From Veillonellales bacterium (GTDB lineage: Bacteria; Bacillota; Negativicutes; JAAYSF01): DNA of 32,591 bases. The stretch spans positions 1-32,591 of the forward strand of contig JBDKTO010000049.1 of NCBI GenBank assembly GCA_039680175.1. The letters run 5' to 3'. This document shows, piece after piece, positions 7,995 to 16,191 of the stretch; positions within the stretch are counted from its first letter, which is position 1, and every line of letters starts with the position of its first letter. The position numbers were made by a program, and so were the translations under genes. The notes under the pieces were generated by a model. The model worked only from the letters and a program-made list of their open reading frames with translations. It searched no databases and was not told the origin of the DNA.

Positions 7995-9308
7995 ATGTCA
8001 GAGTTTTCACTGATGTTATTTCATGTAGGCAGAGCTGTCTTTGCAATATCGAATATTTGGTTAATGTATTCCTTCTTAACCTCCAAGCGGCCTTGGTGGT
8101 TTCAGATAATAGCCTTTGTTGGTACAGTGGCAGCGCACCTCTTTTTGCGACACCTTTTAACGCCAATGGGGCTCGACCCTTATTTGATTGGTTATATCCT
8201 GGCGTTATTGTATTTAGTCCCTGTTGCCCTGGTTTTCAAGGAAACAATTCATACTAAATTTTTTATTGTGTTTATGGTTGTTTGTTTTTCTCATTTTAAT
8301 TATATTTTTTGTTTGTTTTTAGAGCAATTACTATTTGGCCATACGGTAAGTATTTTGATTTTGCCAGGTCAACTCTTAGAACTAGCCGCTATACCATTAA
8401 TAAGAAGATATATAACGCCCCATATTAAAACTATGCTTGAAATTCTTGATCAGCAAAATCGTATTTTTATATGGTTTCCCTTTTTATCTTATCTGTTATT
8501 CGCTTATTATGGTATACAAAGACAGTATTTGTTGTCTGTTTTTATTCCGCTGGTATTATCAACTATAATTATTTTTATCGCATATTACTTAATCGCCATA
8601 GCCATTGCGCAGACGAAGTGTCATCAACAGCTTGAACAGCAATTGGCTTTGCAGCGTGATCACTATCGCAATCTGAATGACAGTATTCAGGAGACAAGAG
8701 TAATCCGCCACGATATGCGCCACCATTTAGTGATGCTTTTAGAATTTTTGGGTAAAAATGATGCTGCTGCTGCCCAAGAATATTTGAACAAGCTTTGTAA
8801 TTTCTACGATGACAGTTCTCTCCCTACAGTGTGCCGCAACCAATTGGCCGATGCCCTTGTCTGTCATTACCTAAAGCTAGCTAAGCAAAAGGAGATCAAC
8901 TTTGTCACCAACCTTTATATTCCTGACGATCCGGGGATTCATGATCTAGACCTATGCGTTATTATCGGTAACTGTTTAGAGAATGCTTTTGAGGCCTGCT
9001 GCAAGCTAAGTGACGCCAAGTTGCGTTTCATAGACATAAAGGCCACGATAAACAAAGGGTATCTAGTCATTACCATTGCCAATTCCTTTAATGGTCTTAG
9101 TAATCAGCAAGGGGATCATGCTGATTCTTCTAAAGAGGGTACGGAGCACGGAATCGGACTTAATAGTGTGAAAACACTGGCTGCCAAATATCAGGGAAAT
9201 TGTTCGGTTTCGGTGGAAGAGCATGTCTTTACAGTATTTATTTCCTTAAAAATCCCGGAAAGAACCGGGGGTGTGGTGAAATATGCTACTTATAGCGGTG
9301 TGCGATGA
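7995..9308 (+). CDS. AgrC/ComD-like sensor histidine kinase (GHKL ATPase)
   Basis: A 437-residue membrane kinase. Residues 8-205 hold six or seven membrane segments and form the sensor. The cytoplasmic part has the phospho-acceptor box 'VIRHDMRHHL' (H239), the N box 'IIGNCLENAFEAC' (326-335) and the G box 'EHGIGLNSVK' (384-393). This is the plan of AgrC/ComD kinases, which respond to peptide signals and phosphorylate a LytTR-type regulator. The ATG at 7995 follows GGAGG. The response-regulator gene begins inside its 3' end (9283) in another frame but is broken, so the kinase is probably orphaned. No agrB- or agrD-like gene is nearby. The long perfect hairpins at 7812-7905 lie in its leader region. 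Confidence 0.88.
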   Translation: MSEFSLMLFHVGRAVFAISNIWLMYSFLTSKRPWWFQIIAFVGTVAAHLFLRHLLTPMGLDPYLIGYILALLYLVPVALVFKETIHTKFFIVFMVVCFSHFNYIFCLFLEQLLFGHTVSILILPGQLLELAAIPLIRRYITPHIKTMLEILDQQNRIFIWFPFLSYLLFAYYGIQRQYLLSVFIPLVLSTIIIFIAYYLIAIAIAQTKCHQQLEQQLALQRDHYRNLNDSIQETRVIRHDMRHHLVMLLEFLGKNDAAAAQEYLNKLCNFYDDSSLPTVCRNQLADALVCHYLKLAKQKEINFVTNLYIPDDPGIHDLDLCVIIGNCLENAFEACCKLSDAKLRFIDIKATINKGYLVITIANSFNGLSNQQGDHADSSKEGTEHGIGLNSVKTLAAKYQGNCSVSVEEHVFTVFISLKIPERTGGVVKYATYSGVR

Positions 9309-9521
9309 CAATAAGTCTGACAGAAATAAAATAGCGAACGCAATAGAAGCCTATTTGCAGAATCATCAGCTAGGGCAAAATTTTTGCTTATAATAGTGCC
9401 AAAAAGCTGCTTGCGGCGATGGGAGGAATAGGCCCTAAGCTTGATATTATATTGCTTGATATCGCGATGGACGAGATAAATGGGATGGCTTGTGCACGGT
9501 TAATCCACCAGGAAACAAGGG
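9283..9521 (+). pseudogene. Truncated, frameshifted response regulator (receiver domain of a LytTR-type partner)
   Basis: ATG 9283 overlaps the kinase gene and starts a receiver domain ('LLIAVCDDNKSDRNKIANAI'). The frame stops at a TAA formed after the T5 run at 9381-9385. Removing one T gives 'QNFAYNSAKKLL', which continues into 'LDIILLDIAMDEINGMACAR' with the phospho-acceptor Asp. So a single-base insertion in a homopolymer broke the gene (or is a sequencing error). Independently, the receiver ends near 9518 at a 'ggggacaggggc' remnant, and the rest of the receiver and the DNA-binding domain are gone. The truncation makes inactivity certain even if the frameshift is an error. Confidence 0.8.
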
Positions 9522-9908
9522 GACAGGGGCAATGTTTAACATTCTCGTATAATTTAACAAAAGCAAATTTCCTTATCTCCCTGTTTATTTTGTCTTACGG
9601 GTTCAAGTTCGGGCGCATCCTCTAAATACAATCACACTGCCAGGTTCACACCGATATGAGTTTCTAGGAAATGCGGGGACAGGGATATTGTTTCTTTGCA
9701 GTGTGTTAGGAATGAGAAAAGGAAAGCGATTAGTTTTAAAAGTTTGTTCTTCCTTATTTGTTTTTGCGAAAAATATTGTACCTTATCAAAACTGTAACCA
9801 GTTATTAATTGGGATTTGGTCACGAAAAAACAAAACATCTTAAGCAGTAGAGCCAAATTACCGATATAATAAGAAAGTCTGAAGAGTTTTATCCAGGGGG
9901 AATTTTGA
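9522..9908 (+). other. Gene-free spacer with two 'ggggacagg' remnants and a left-arm repeat copy
   Basis: The spacer starts at the remnant that truncates the response regulator (9516-9525) and holds a second one at 9675. From there, 'ggggacagg...attgtttctttgcagtg' and 'ttaggaatgagaaaaggaaag' (9675 to about 9745) match the left arms of repeat copies A and D, but no tRNA-like half follows. I see no gene. Bases 9745-9900 are AT-rich and lead to the ribosome binding site CCAGGGGG of the next gene. Confidence 0.55.
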
Positions 9909-10466
9909 ATGAATAAGTTGTATGCAATTATTGGTCCGCCGGCATCAGGTAAGACGACAATCGTGAAACGGCTTTTTGAACATTATAGTATTCCTGCGCT
10001 AGTAAGTCATACTACGCGTCTCCCCCAAAAAAATGAAGAAAATGGGAAAGACTATTACTTTGTCAGCAAGGCTGATTTTGCCACAATACAACATGTTGAG
10101 AAAGCCAATTATTCTGGCGATTTCTACGGACTTAGCAAAAATGAGGTTCTCAACAAAATTAGATTATATCCTGTTTCGGTTGTAGATATTGATGTGACTG
10201 GCTATAATCAGTTAAAAAGGTTACTGAGTGAGCGCTTGGAGTCCATCTATATTTTGGTTAACAAGGACGAGATTGTCAGTCGCTGTTTAGCTCAAGGGAA
10301 AAGCGCAGAGAATATTAAGAGGTTGATTGAATATGCGGAAGCTAAGGGCGAGTTTAACAACTGGCAGATTGCTGATCATGTGGTGAAAAATACTGGTTCT
10401 TTTGAAGTTACACTACGCCAGATTGCCGCTATATTGGATTTGGCGAATTTAAGTCATAATACCTAA
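9909..10466 (+). CDS. Guanylate kinase-like nucleotide kinase
   Basis: A 185-residue protein with P-loop 'GPPASGKTT' (9-17), the 'SHTTRLPQKNEENGKDYYFV' GMP-binding segment typical of guanylate kinases and 'VDIDVTGYNQLK' in the core. Guanylate kinase phosphorylates GMP to GDP with ATP. Canonical Gmk is about 200 residues with 'SvTTRxPRxGExdGxDYxFv'. Here the Arg-Pro-Gly part of that motif is changed (RLPQKNEENG), so this is likely an accessory paralogue or a related (d)NMP kinase rather than the housekeeping enzyme. A good ribosome binding site lies 8 bases before the ATG. It is a lone gene between repeat remnants, with no operon partner. Confidence 0.7.
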   Translation: MNKLYAIIGPPASGKTTIVKRLFEHYSIPALVSHTTRLPQKNEENGKDYYFVSKADFATIQHVEKANYSGDFYGLSKNEVLNKIRLYPVSVVDIDVTGYNQLKRLLSERLESIYILVNKDEIVSRCLAQGKSAENIKRLIEYAEAKGEFNNWQIADHVVKNTGSFEVTLRQIAAILDLANLSHNT

Positions 10467-10557
10467 GTCTTGGCAAAGCTTAAGAACCCCCAAAGTAGCA
10501 ATAGCTAAGTGCGTTTTAAGTTTTCGTAGACTAGGGTTGAAGGAATTTAGTGCATTA

Positions 10558-10870
10558 TTATATTGGAAAGTTCTTATTAAGTTTTTCCATTCCCTTATTT
10601 ACTGATTCCTCGCAGGAACGCATGGCAAGCAGTGCCATTTCAAGCAGTGTATCGATTCCCCATCTAAGCATTCCTGCACCTTTTTTTATCACGTCGCGCG
10701 AACAGCCTGCGGCAAATTTTTTATCTTTAAATTTTTTCTTTAGACTAGACAGTTCCATATCCACTGTGCTTCTGGAAGGACGCATTTTAGCAACGGCACG
10801 ATTAAACCTGTCAGTATATTAACGGCAAATAAAACTTTTTCCAGCTGGTGTTTCGGCTCAATGTCGACAC
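10558..10870 (-). pseudogene. C-terminal ghost of an HD-domain hydrolase
   Basis: On the minus strand, 'HQLEKVLFAVNILTGLI' (about 10800-10853) shifts frame into 'RAVAKMRPSRSTVDMELSSL', then 'KKKFKDKKFAAGCSRDVIKK' down to the stop at 10558. This matches the well-conserved C-terminal end of predicted HDIG-type phosphohydrolases ('EKVLYAVDELTGLI...RPS...LKKKFKDK.FAAGV.R..I.KG'). The catalytic HD half is absent: the homology ends where 'ggggacggtttt' (10886) begins. One base is missing at the frame change near 10797. It is a decayed fragment, not a functional gene. Confidence 0.65.
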
Positions 10871-10933
10871 ATAGACCGGACTTGAGGGGACGGTTTTGCT
10901 GAGTTGCTAAGTTTGGGTTTTTGAGTTTTCTAA

Positions 10934-11030
10934 ACTGCGTGCCGGTGGTTCGAGCCCTCCCGGGCGCACCAATCAAAATATAGTAACGGCAAGGCTTCAG
11001 AACATCTGAGCCTTGCCTTTTTTGTGGGTT
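10934..11030 (+). repeat. tRNA-Arg-derived repeat, copy C
   Basis: The tRNA 3' half is at 10934-10971 ('GTGCCGGTGGTTCGAGCC', acceptor 'CGGGCGC' plus A-CCA), followed by 'atagtaacggcaaggc', a terminator and a diverged tail. The left arm seen in copies A and D is replaced by 'ggggacggttttgctgag' (10886). No 5' tRNA half is present. Confidence 0.75.
10988..11023 (+). terminator. Intrinsic terminator of repeat copy C
   Basis: GGCAAGGC..TCAG (10988-11000) pairs with CTGA.GCCTTGCC (11006-11017), followed by six T. Bases 11031-11212 beyond it show no gene. Confidence 0.8.
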
Positions 11031-11212
11031 TTTTACATGATGTTTTGTAGATTTAATAGAATTTATATGAGCGCGTAGAAAATAAATAACTCGTTGAACC
11101 GAGCCGCAATTTGTATCGCCGTTATGCTGTTGAAAGTTATATAAATCCATATACAGGAGAGTGCGAGACGGGTTGCTTACTAATATTTAGTCTTTTGATC
11201 GATTTCATGCTA

Positions 11213-12082
11213 TTATGTAAATGAGTTCTCAAGAAATGTATATAAGGTTTGAGATGCATAGGAAAGGTATTTGCTTTTCTTTTTGGCGGCGCCGATTGAT
11301 ATTTCTAGTGGTGGCGATAATAACACTGAATTTATGGTTTGGGTCTCAAATATTCCATTAGGAAGTATAGCTACGCCGGCGCCGGAGGTAATTAAATGCT
11401 TAACCATTTGAATATAGTTTGTTTCAAAGCTAACATGTGGTGCAATATTTTGTTTAGTTAGTTCAGACTTTAGAAAATGATGCAAGGAGCAGTTTTCTTT
11501 TGGCAAGATGAGCAGCTCATTTTTCAAGGCTGATAACGGCACGATGGTTCGGTTTTTTAGCGGGTGACAAGGCGGCAGGAAAACGGCTAATTGGTGATGA
11601 CATAAATTTACGTAATCCAATGTATCCATATCATCATCAATTAGTATTAAGCCTAAATCAATATGGTCTTCTTCAAGCATTTTTTTTATGTTGTGGGATC
11701 CATCTTCAATAAAATTAATTTTTAGTGAAGGATAAATGGTGTGGAATTTAGCGAGTAGAAATGAAGTTACAGGCAAACTAGTAATGGGAGATATACCAAA
11801 ATTTATGATGCCACTGTTTAAATTTTTCAATTCCGCTGCTTTTTCTGTGGCCTTGGACACATCATCCATAACAATAGTGATATAATCATGAAAAATTTTA
11901 CCTTCCGGTGTTAGAACAGCTTTTTTTTTGTTGCGTTCAAATAGTATAATGCCAACTTCGTTCTCCAGACGCCGGATAGTAGTAGTAACATTCGGTTGTG
12001 ACATATAGATCTGCTCAGCGGCGCGGGTAAAACTTTTTAGTTTGCTTACTGCTAAAAAGCATTCCAATTGTTTCAATTCCAT
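11213..12082 (-). CDS. LysR-family transcriptional regulator
   Basis: The 289-residue protein has a typical LysR winged helix at residues 1-60 ('KSFTRAAEQIYMSQPNVTTT' is the recognition-helix region) and a periplasmic-binding-protein-like effector domain after residue 90. The start ATG (12080-12082) is preceded on the minus strand by a GGAG site. It is divergent from the gene at 12330, which is followed by an amidohydrolase and a DcuC carrier. LysR proteins usually control the divergent unit, so those three genes are its likely targets. The 247-base space between them is AT-rich and would hold both promoters. The effector is unknown. Confidence 0.88.
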   Translation of the reverse strand: MELKQLECFLAVSKLKSFTRAAEQIYMSQPNVTTTIRRLENEVGIILFERNKKKAVLTPEGKIFHDYITIVMDDVSKATEKAAELKNLNSGIINFGISPITSLPVTSFLLAKFHTIYPSLKINFIEDGSHNIKKMLEEDHIDLGLILIDDDMDTLDYVNLCHHQLAVFLPPCHPLKNRTIVPLSALKNELLILPKENCSLHHFLKSELTKQNIAPHVSFETNYIQMVKHLITSGAGVAILPNGIFETQTINSVLLSPPLEISIGAAKKKSKYLSYASQTLYTFLENSFT

Positions 12083-12329
12083 AGTTAGACTCCAACTAAG
12101 ACAAATTGTAATATTTAATTATTATAACATATCAGAAATGGAGTAGGAAAATGGCTACTATATTTTGTTTATATGATAATATATTCAATTGTTATAATAG
12201 CTTTTATATGAGTATGTTACACTATTTAATTATACGTAGTTCTAGTAATAAGTTCGCTAAAAATAGTTAACATTATATTTTCAAGCAAAGAACGATGTCG
12301 GAATATGATTGTAAGGGGAGTGGCTGAAC

Positions 12330-13229
12330 ATGTGTCTTAATATTGTCGCTGTAGGCAGCAATAAATTAATTGCTGAAGAGGTTTTAAACGCTGTTAAGGT
12401 GATAATTGGCGATATCGCTAGTATTACGGCGGTGACCACGGCCTCAGTGCAGAATGATAGTGCCGGTGATTTTTTTATTTGCGCGGTTACGCAGAAGGAA
12501 CCTTTATCAAAAGTGGTTTCACCGGAAAAGCTAATTGTTCTTGATTTGCGGCCAACATTAGAATTTTTTGTACAGGTTTCCCGAATTCCGGCAGGTGAAA
12601 CAGTATATATTTTTAATTCTAATATTAATTATGCACAGTTATTAAAAGCATCTTGTGAATCTTTGAATATCAGGCAAGTTAATTTTGTTCCCATTGCTTA
12701 TGAAGATATGCCTAGTGAAGAGGTTATTAGTAAGCTGAGGCAGGCGAGGCATATTATCGGCGTTGGCAAACTGGTGGAGAGGGAAGTCTTGCTGTCGGAG
12801 CGTTATAAGCCTTATTTGCGTTCTGATGTTAAAATAATCGGCAATACACGTGTTGCTACGATGCAGTCGGCTTGCTTTTTGATTCAGCGCGTTACTGAGT
12901 ATTTTCATACACTTGTATCAAAAAAAATTGCTGGTTTGGTAGCTGACCTCAAACAGGTAGCCACACCTAATGGAAACCAAAATGGAGATGAATTTATTCG
13001 TATTACAGCGGAAATTGAAAAAGTGATTGCTGAAAGCAACCATGCGTCTGTAGCGCTGCGTAATAACATCATGAGATCATTTGCCGCGCAAATTTCATGG
13101 AATATAGTCATGGAAACTAAAGAAGAAAACAGCGAACTTTCCAGGCAGATGTCTGAATCTGACGGGAATAACGGCGAAATTGTTAAGGTGCTTAAGAATA
13201 TTGACTTTCTCAGTGACAATTTACGTTAA
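12330..13229 (+). CDS. Unrecognised protein, weakly like N-terminal sensory modules of Firmicute enhancer-type regulators
   Basis: A 299-residue soluble protein without a signal peptide. Residues 1-190 look like two alternating alpha/beta subdomains ('LNIVAVGSNKLIAEEVLNAV' at the start, 'RHIIGVGKLVEREVLLSERY' in the middle). They resemble, without a firm match, the sensory halves that precede sigma-54 activator or HTH domains in Firmicutes. Here no ATPase or HTH follows. Instead residues 200-299 are helical and polar, ending in 'NIDFLSDNLR'. The start ATG has AAGGGGAG upstream. It lies divergent from LysR and ahead of an amidohydrolase and DcuC, separated from them by a terminator, so it may be independently controlled. 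I do not assign a function; a ligand-binding regulatory partner is one possibility. Confidence 0.6.
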   Translation: MCLNIVAVGSNKLIAEEVLNAVKVIIGDIASITAVTTASVQNDSAGDFFICAVTQKEPLSKVVSPEKLIVLDLRPTLEFFVQVSRIPAGETVYIFNSNINYAQLLKASCESLNIRQVNFVPIAYEDMPSEEVISKLRQARHIIGVGKLVEREVLLSERYKPYLRSDVKIIGNTRVATMQSACFLIQRVTEYFHTLVSKKIAGLVADLKQVATPNGNQNGDEFIRITAEIEKVIAESNHASVALRNNIMRSFAAQISWNIVMETKEENSELSRQMSESDGNNGEIVKVLKNIDFLSDNLR

Positions 13230-13245
13230 TATAAATTTATAATGG

Positions 13246-13281
13246 GAGCGGCTTCAAGCGTATTGAGGCCGTTCTTTTTTA
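13246..13281 (+). terminator. Intrinsic terminator after the unrecognised gene
   Basis: GAGCGGC (13246-13252) pairs with GCCGTTC (13268-13274) with extra pairs toward the loop, followed by TTTTTT. It separates the gene at 12330 from the amidohydrolase. Confidence 0.75.
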
Positions 13282-13376
13282 TTAATATTTTGTGTAAATT
13301 CTAGCATTTATAATTGCTATCATGTGTGCTGACTAGATGTGATATATTCGAGTTAGAAGAATAGAGGAGCTGAACT

Positions 13377-14603
13377 ATGATGGGTAAAGATTGGGTAGAG
13401 TTAATGTTTAAAAAGATGGCTGATATCGGGAAAATTGAGCATGGTTATAATAGATTGGCGTACTCTGATGCTGATTGGCAGGCCAAAATGTTAATCATGG
13501 ATACTATGAAAGAACTTGGTCTGAACGTTAGGATGGATGCTGTAGGGAATATTATTGGTAGGCTGGAAGGAACTGATAAGAATGCAACCGTTGTAGCTGC
13601 CGGTTCACATGTTGACTCTGTGCCGGAGGGCGGTAATTATGATGGCTCTGTCGGTGTTATCGGCGCCTTATGCGCAGTGAAACGACTTAAAGCACAGGGA
13701 GATTTAACGCATCCGCTTGAGATTTGGGTATTTGCTGGCCATGAGTCCAGCCGCTTTGGTTTTGCTCATTTGGGCAGCCGTTCTATTTGCGGCATGGCTG
13801 ATCCGGACAAATGGGCTACTATCAAAGATACTATGGGGAATACCGTTCCGGAAGTGCTGGTTTCACGCAATTTGCATTTTGATAAAATTGCTGAAGCAAA
13901 GCGCAATCCGGCAGAATTAAAGTCCTTTATGGAGTTGCATATTGAACAAGGGCCAATACTCGAAAATAATAAAATCGCTATAGGTATTGTTACGGACATT
14001 GCTGCACCGATTAGACTTTCGATTAAGATACAGGGCAATCCGGCGCATTCCGGAACAACACCGATGGGTGTCCGCCATGACGCTTTGGTTACAGCGTCTC
14101 AGATAGTGCTGGCAGTACGGAAACATGCGTTGGCTGCACTGGACAAGGGAATTGTCGGGACAGTTGGCATGATGCAGGTAAAACCGGGTGCTATGAATAT
14201 AGTTCCAGGCTTTGTAGAAATGTGGGTAGATGTGCGCGGAAATAAATTTGAAAATGTTTCTGAGGTTATTAATCAAATTAAGGAAAGCGCTAAGAAGAGT
14301 GCGGCTGAAGAAGGTACAAGGGTTCAGATCGATACAATATCATCAGCTAAACCTGTACATTTGGATGAAAATCTAATGAAAATGGTGAAAGAGTCTTGCG
14401 AAAAATTGAATATTTCTTATACGTATATGATTGGCGGCGGCGGGCATGATTCGCAAAATATCGCCCATATCATGCCGACAATTGTTATGCATATTCCCTG
14501 CCGCAATGGAGTCAGCCATACCCCGGAGGAGTACGCCAAAATTGAGGATATTATGCCAGGAATTGATGTAATGACTGACGTACTGGCTAAGCTGGCCAAA
14601 TAA
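13377..14603 (+). CDS. M20-family amidohydrolase (N-carbamoyl-amino-acid hydrolase / allantoate amidohydrolase type)
   Basis: The 408-residue enzyme belongs to the Zn-dependent hydantoinase/carbamoylase group, which removes a carbamoyl or ureido group from N-carbamoyl-amino acids or allantoate. Metal ligands are visible: His in 'GSHVDS' (H78), Asp in 'GGNYDG' (D89), Glu in 'GHESSRFG' (E123), His in 'ELHIEQG' (H188) and a C-terminal His in 'NGVSHTPEE'. The usual motif is 'EESSRFG', with the first Glu as catalytic base; here that position is His (H122), an odd substitution. Start ATG 13377 follows AGAGGAG; the next codon is also ATG. A DcuC-type carrier starts 29 bases after the stop, so the two form an operon, suggesting an imported dicarboxylic or aspartate-related substrate. 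The exact substrate is not known. Confidence 0.82.
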   Translation: MMGKDWVELMFKKMADIGKIEHGYNRLAYSDADWQAKMLIMDTMKELGLNVRMDAVGNIIGRLEGTDKNATVVAAGSHVDSVPEGGNYDGSVGVIGALCAVKRLKAQGDLTHPLEIWVFAGHESSRFGFAHLGSRSICGMADPDKWATIKDTMGNTVPEVLVSRNLHFDKIAEAKRNPAELKSFMELHIEQGPILENNKIAIGIVTDIAAPIRLSIKIQGNPAHSGTTPMGVRHDALVTASQIVLAVRKHALAALDKGIVGTVGMMQVKPGAMNIVPGFVEMWVDVRGNKFENVSEVINQIKESAKKSAAEEGTRVQIDTISSAKPVHLDENLMKMVKESCEKLNISYTYMIGGGGHDSQNIAHIMPTIVMHIPCRNGVSHTPEEYAKIEDIMPGIDVMTDVLAKLAK

Positions 14604-14632
14604 AAAGAGTTGATATTCAAGGAGGTGTTTTT

Positions 14633-15883
14633 GTGGTTTGGATAGGTTTTGCTATTGTAATAGTAACATTTTATGCAATAATCAAAAAATTTGAAACAAG
14701 ATTGGTGCTATTTGTTTCTGGGCTGCTTATGGCGTTTATAGGCGGTAATATTGCGGGCTGTGTGAATGCATTTGTAAAAGAATTTACAAATGCCGGACTG
14801 GTGCCGACAATTTGTACGGTATTAGGTTTTAGCTATGTTATGGACTATACTGGTTGCAGTAAGCATTTAGTAGTATTTATGACCAATATACTTAAGAAAG
14901 TCAAGATCATTCTCATTCCCGGTACAGTTATTGTGACCTTTCTGTTAAATATTGCGCTGCCCAGTGCTGCCGGCGCGGCAGCGGCAGTCGGGGTATTATT
15001 AATTCCAACTCTTATTAGTACAGGCGTTCATCCGGCGCTTGCAGCAAGTGCGGTTTTCTTAGGAACGTGGGGCAGTGTTATGAGTCCTGGGCTAATGTTT
15101 AACCCTCAAGTAGCTAAAATTGCCGGAGTCGATGTAATGACGGTTATTGCTACTTTTTCCAGGCAGGTTTTATTTGCTGCTTTTGTGGCAGCCATTGTGT
15201 TGGCTTTGATTGCCTATATAAAAAAAGAGGGCGCTGGCAGTCAGTCTACTGAAATTGTTGTTCAAGAAGAAGACTTTAAAGTAAATGTATTATGGGCGAT
15301 TGTGCCCATATTGCCCATCACTTTACTGATTTTAGGCAGTGAGCAGCTTCATATATTGCCGATAATTACAGTCCCGCAATCAATGCTCATTGGTACGGCA
15401 ATCGGTTTTATTGTAGCACGGCCTAATGTCTTTGAAGGGACAAAGCGGTTTTTTAAAGGCTGCGGCGATGGTATGGGCGATGTAGTTGGTCTTATAGCCG
15501 CCGCGGCTGCTTTTACTCAGGGAATGGAGATTATTGGCTTGATAGGAGCTTTGGTGGAAGTTATGAAAAATTCTCAGCAGGTTGCTCAATTTGCGTCGGC
15601 TTTTGGTCCATTTATTATTGCGGCTGTTTCCGGTTCTGGCAATGCGGCGGCACTGGCTTTTAATGGGGCGGTTACGCCTTACGCAACGCAGTTTGGCTAT
15701 GGTATAGTTGAACTTGGCTCAATGGCCCAGATCGGAGCTGGCCTTGGACGTTGTATGTCGCCAGTAGCAGGTGCGGCTATTATTTTAGCAAAAATGGCGG
15801 GAGTAAATCCAATAGAATTAGCTAAACGAAATGCGATTCCAACCATTATTGCGACATTAATAGTTATGTTTACGCTATTATGA
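14633..15883 (+). CDS. DcuC-family anaerobic C4-dicarboxylate carrier
   Basis: A 416-residue inner-membrane carrier with about 12 membrane segments and the small-residue-rich central segments of the DcuC family ('IALPSAAGAAAAVGVLLIPT', 'FLGTWGSVMSPGLMFNPQ', 'AAVSGSGNAAALAFNGAV'). DcuC proteins move C4-dicarboxylates such as succinate or fumarate across the membrane of anaerobic cells, often as exchangers. The start is GTG with GGAGGTG upstream. It is cotranscribed with the M20 amidohydrolase. E. coli DcuC is slightly longer (about 460 residues). Transport substrate and direction are inferred from the family; uptake of the amidohydrolase substrate is equally possible. Confidence 0.82.
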   Translation: MVWIGFAIVIVTFYAIIKKFETRLVLFVSGLLMAFIGGNIAGCVNAFVKEFTNAGLVPTICTVLGFSYVMDYTGCSKHLVVFMTNILKKVKIILIPGTVIVTFLLNIALPSAAGAAAAVGVLLIPTLISTGVHPALAASAVFLGTWGSVMSPGLMFNPQVAKIAGVDVMTVIATFSRQVLFAAFVAAIVLALIAYIKKEGAGSQSTEIVVQEEDFKVNVLWAIVPILPITLLILGSEQLHILPIITVPQSMLIGTAIGFIVARPNVFEGTKRFFKGCGDGMGDVVGLIAAAAAFTQGMEIIGLIGALVEVMKNSQQVAQFASAFGPFIIAAVSGSGNAAALAFNGAVTPYATQFGYGIVELGSMAQIGAGLGRCMSPVAGAAIILAKMAGVNPIELAKRNAIPTIIATLIVMFTLL

Positions 15884-16191
15884 TACCAGGTTTGGCGATG
15901 ATTTAAGCTTCTATACTTCGAGAATGGCAATTATCGCAAGGTATTGGGCAATAACAGGGTCAGGTCGACGATAATTCCCATGGAGAGATATTTAGGAATG
16001 CTTATGTGTTAAAGATGAGATCAGGTTTAATCCTATCTTTTACCTCCGCTTAGCATGGTAAGCCCTTCAATACCTAAACAGTGTCAAAATGGCCGCAAAG
16101 GTCAGTGCAATATCCGTAATAGAACGGCTTCATCTTGCACAGATTGGCGAAAAAAGCACCAATAAATAACACAAATCCCGAATGAAACCCA
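15884..16191 (+). other. Gene-free spacer after DcuC
   Basis: I see no gene on the plus strand. On the minus strand a short open stretch (about 16078-16191) reads as hydrophobic sequence ('GFVLFIGAFFANL') and may be the remnant of a membrane protein, but it has no start and is too short to identify. The spacer ends at the 'agggacaggg' start of repeat copy D. Confidence 0.4.

Noticed and set aside
9632-9856. A 74-residue minus-strand frame in the spacer before the guanylate-kinase-like gene
   Set aside because: It covers the left-arm repeat copy on the opposite strand and lacks a ribosome binding site.
10740-11150. A 136-residue minus-strand frame
   Set aside because: It runs through the tRNA-derived repeat and terminator; only its last part is meaningful, as a piece of the frameshifted HD-hydrolase ghost.
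16078-16191. A minus-strand hydrophobic stretch as a membrane-protein gene
   Set aside because: Fewer than 40 residues, no start codon with a ribosome binding site and no identifiable family; at most a remnant.
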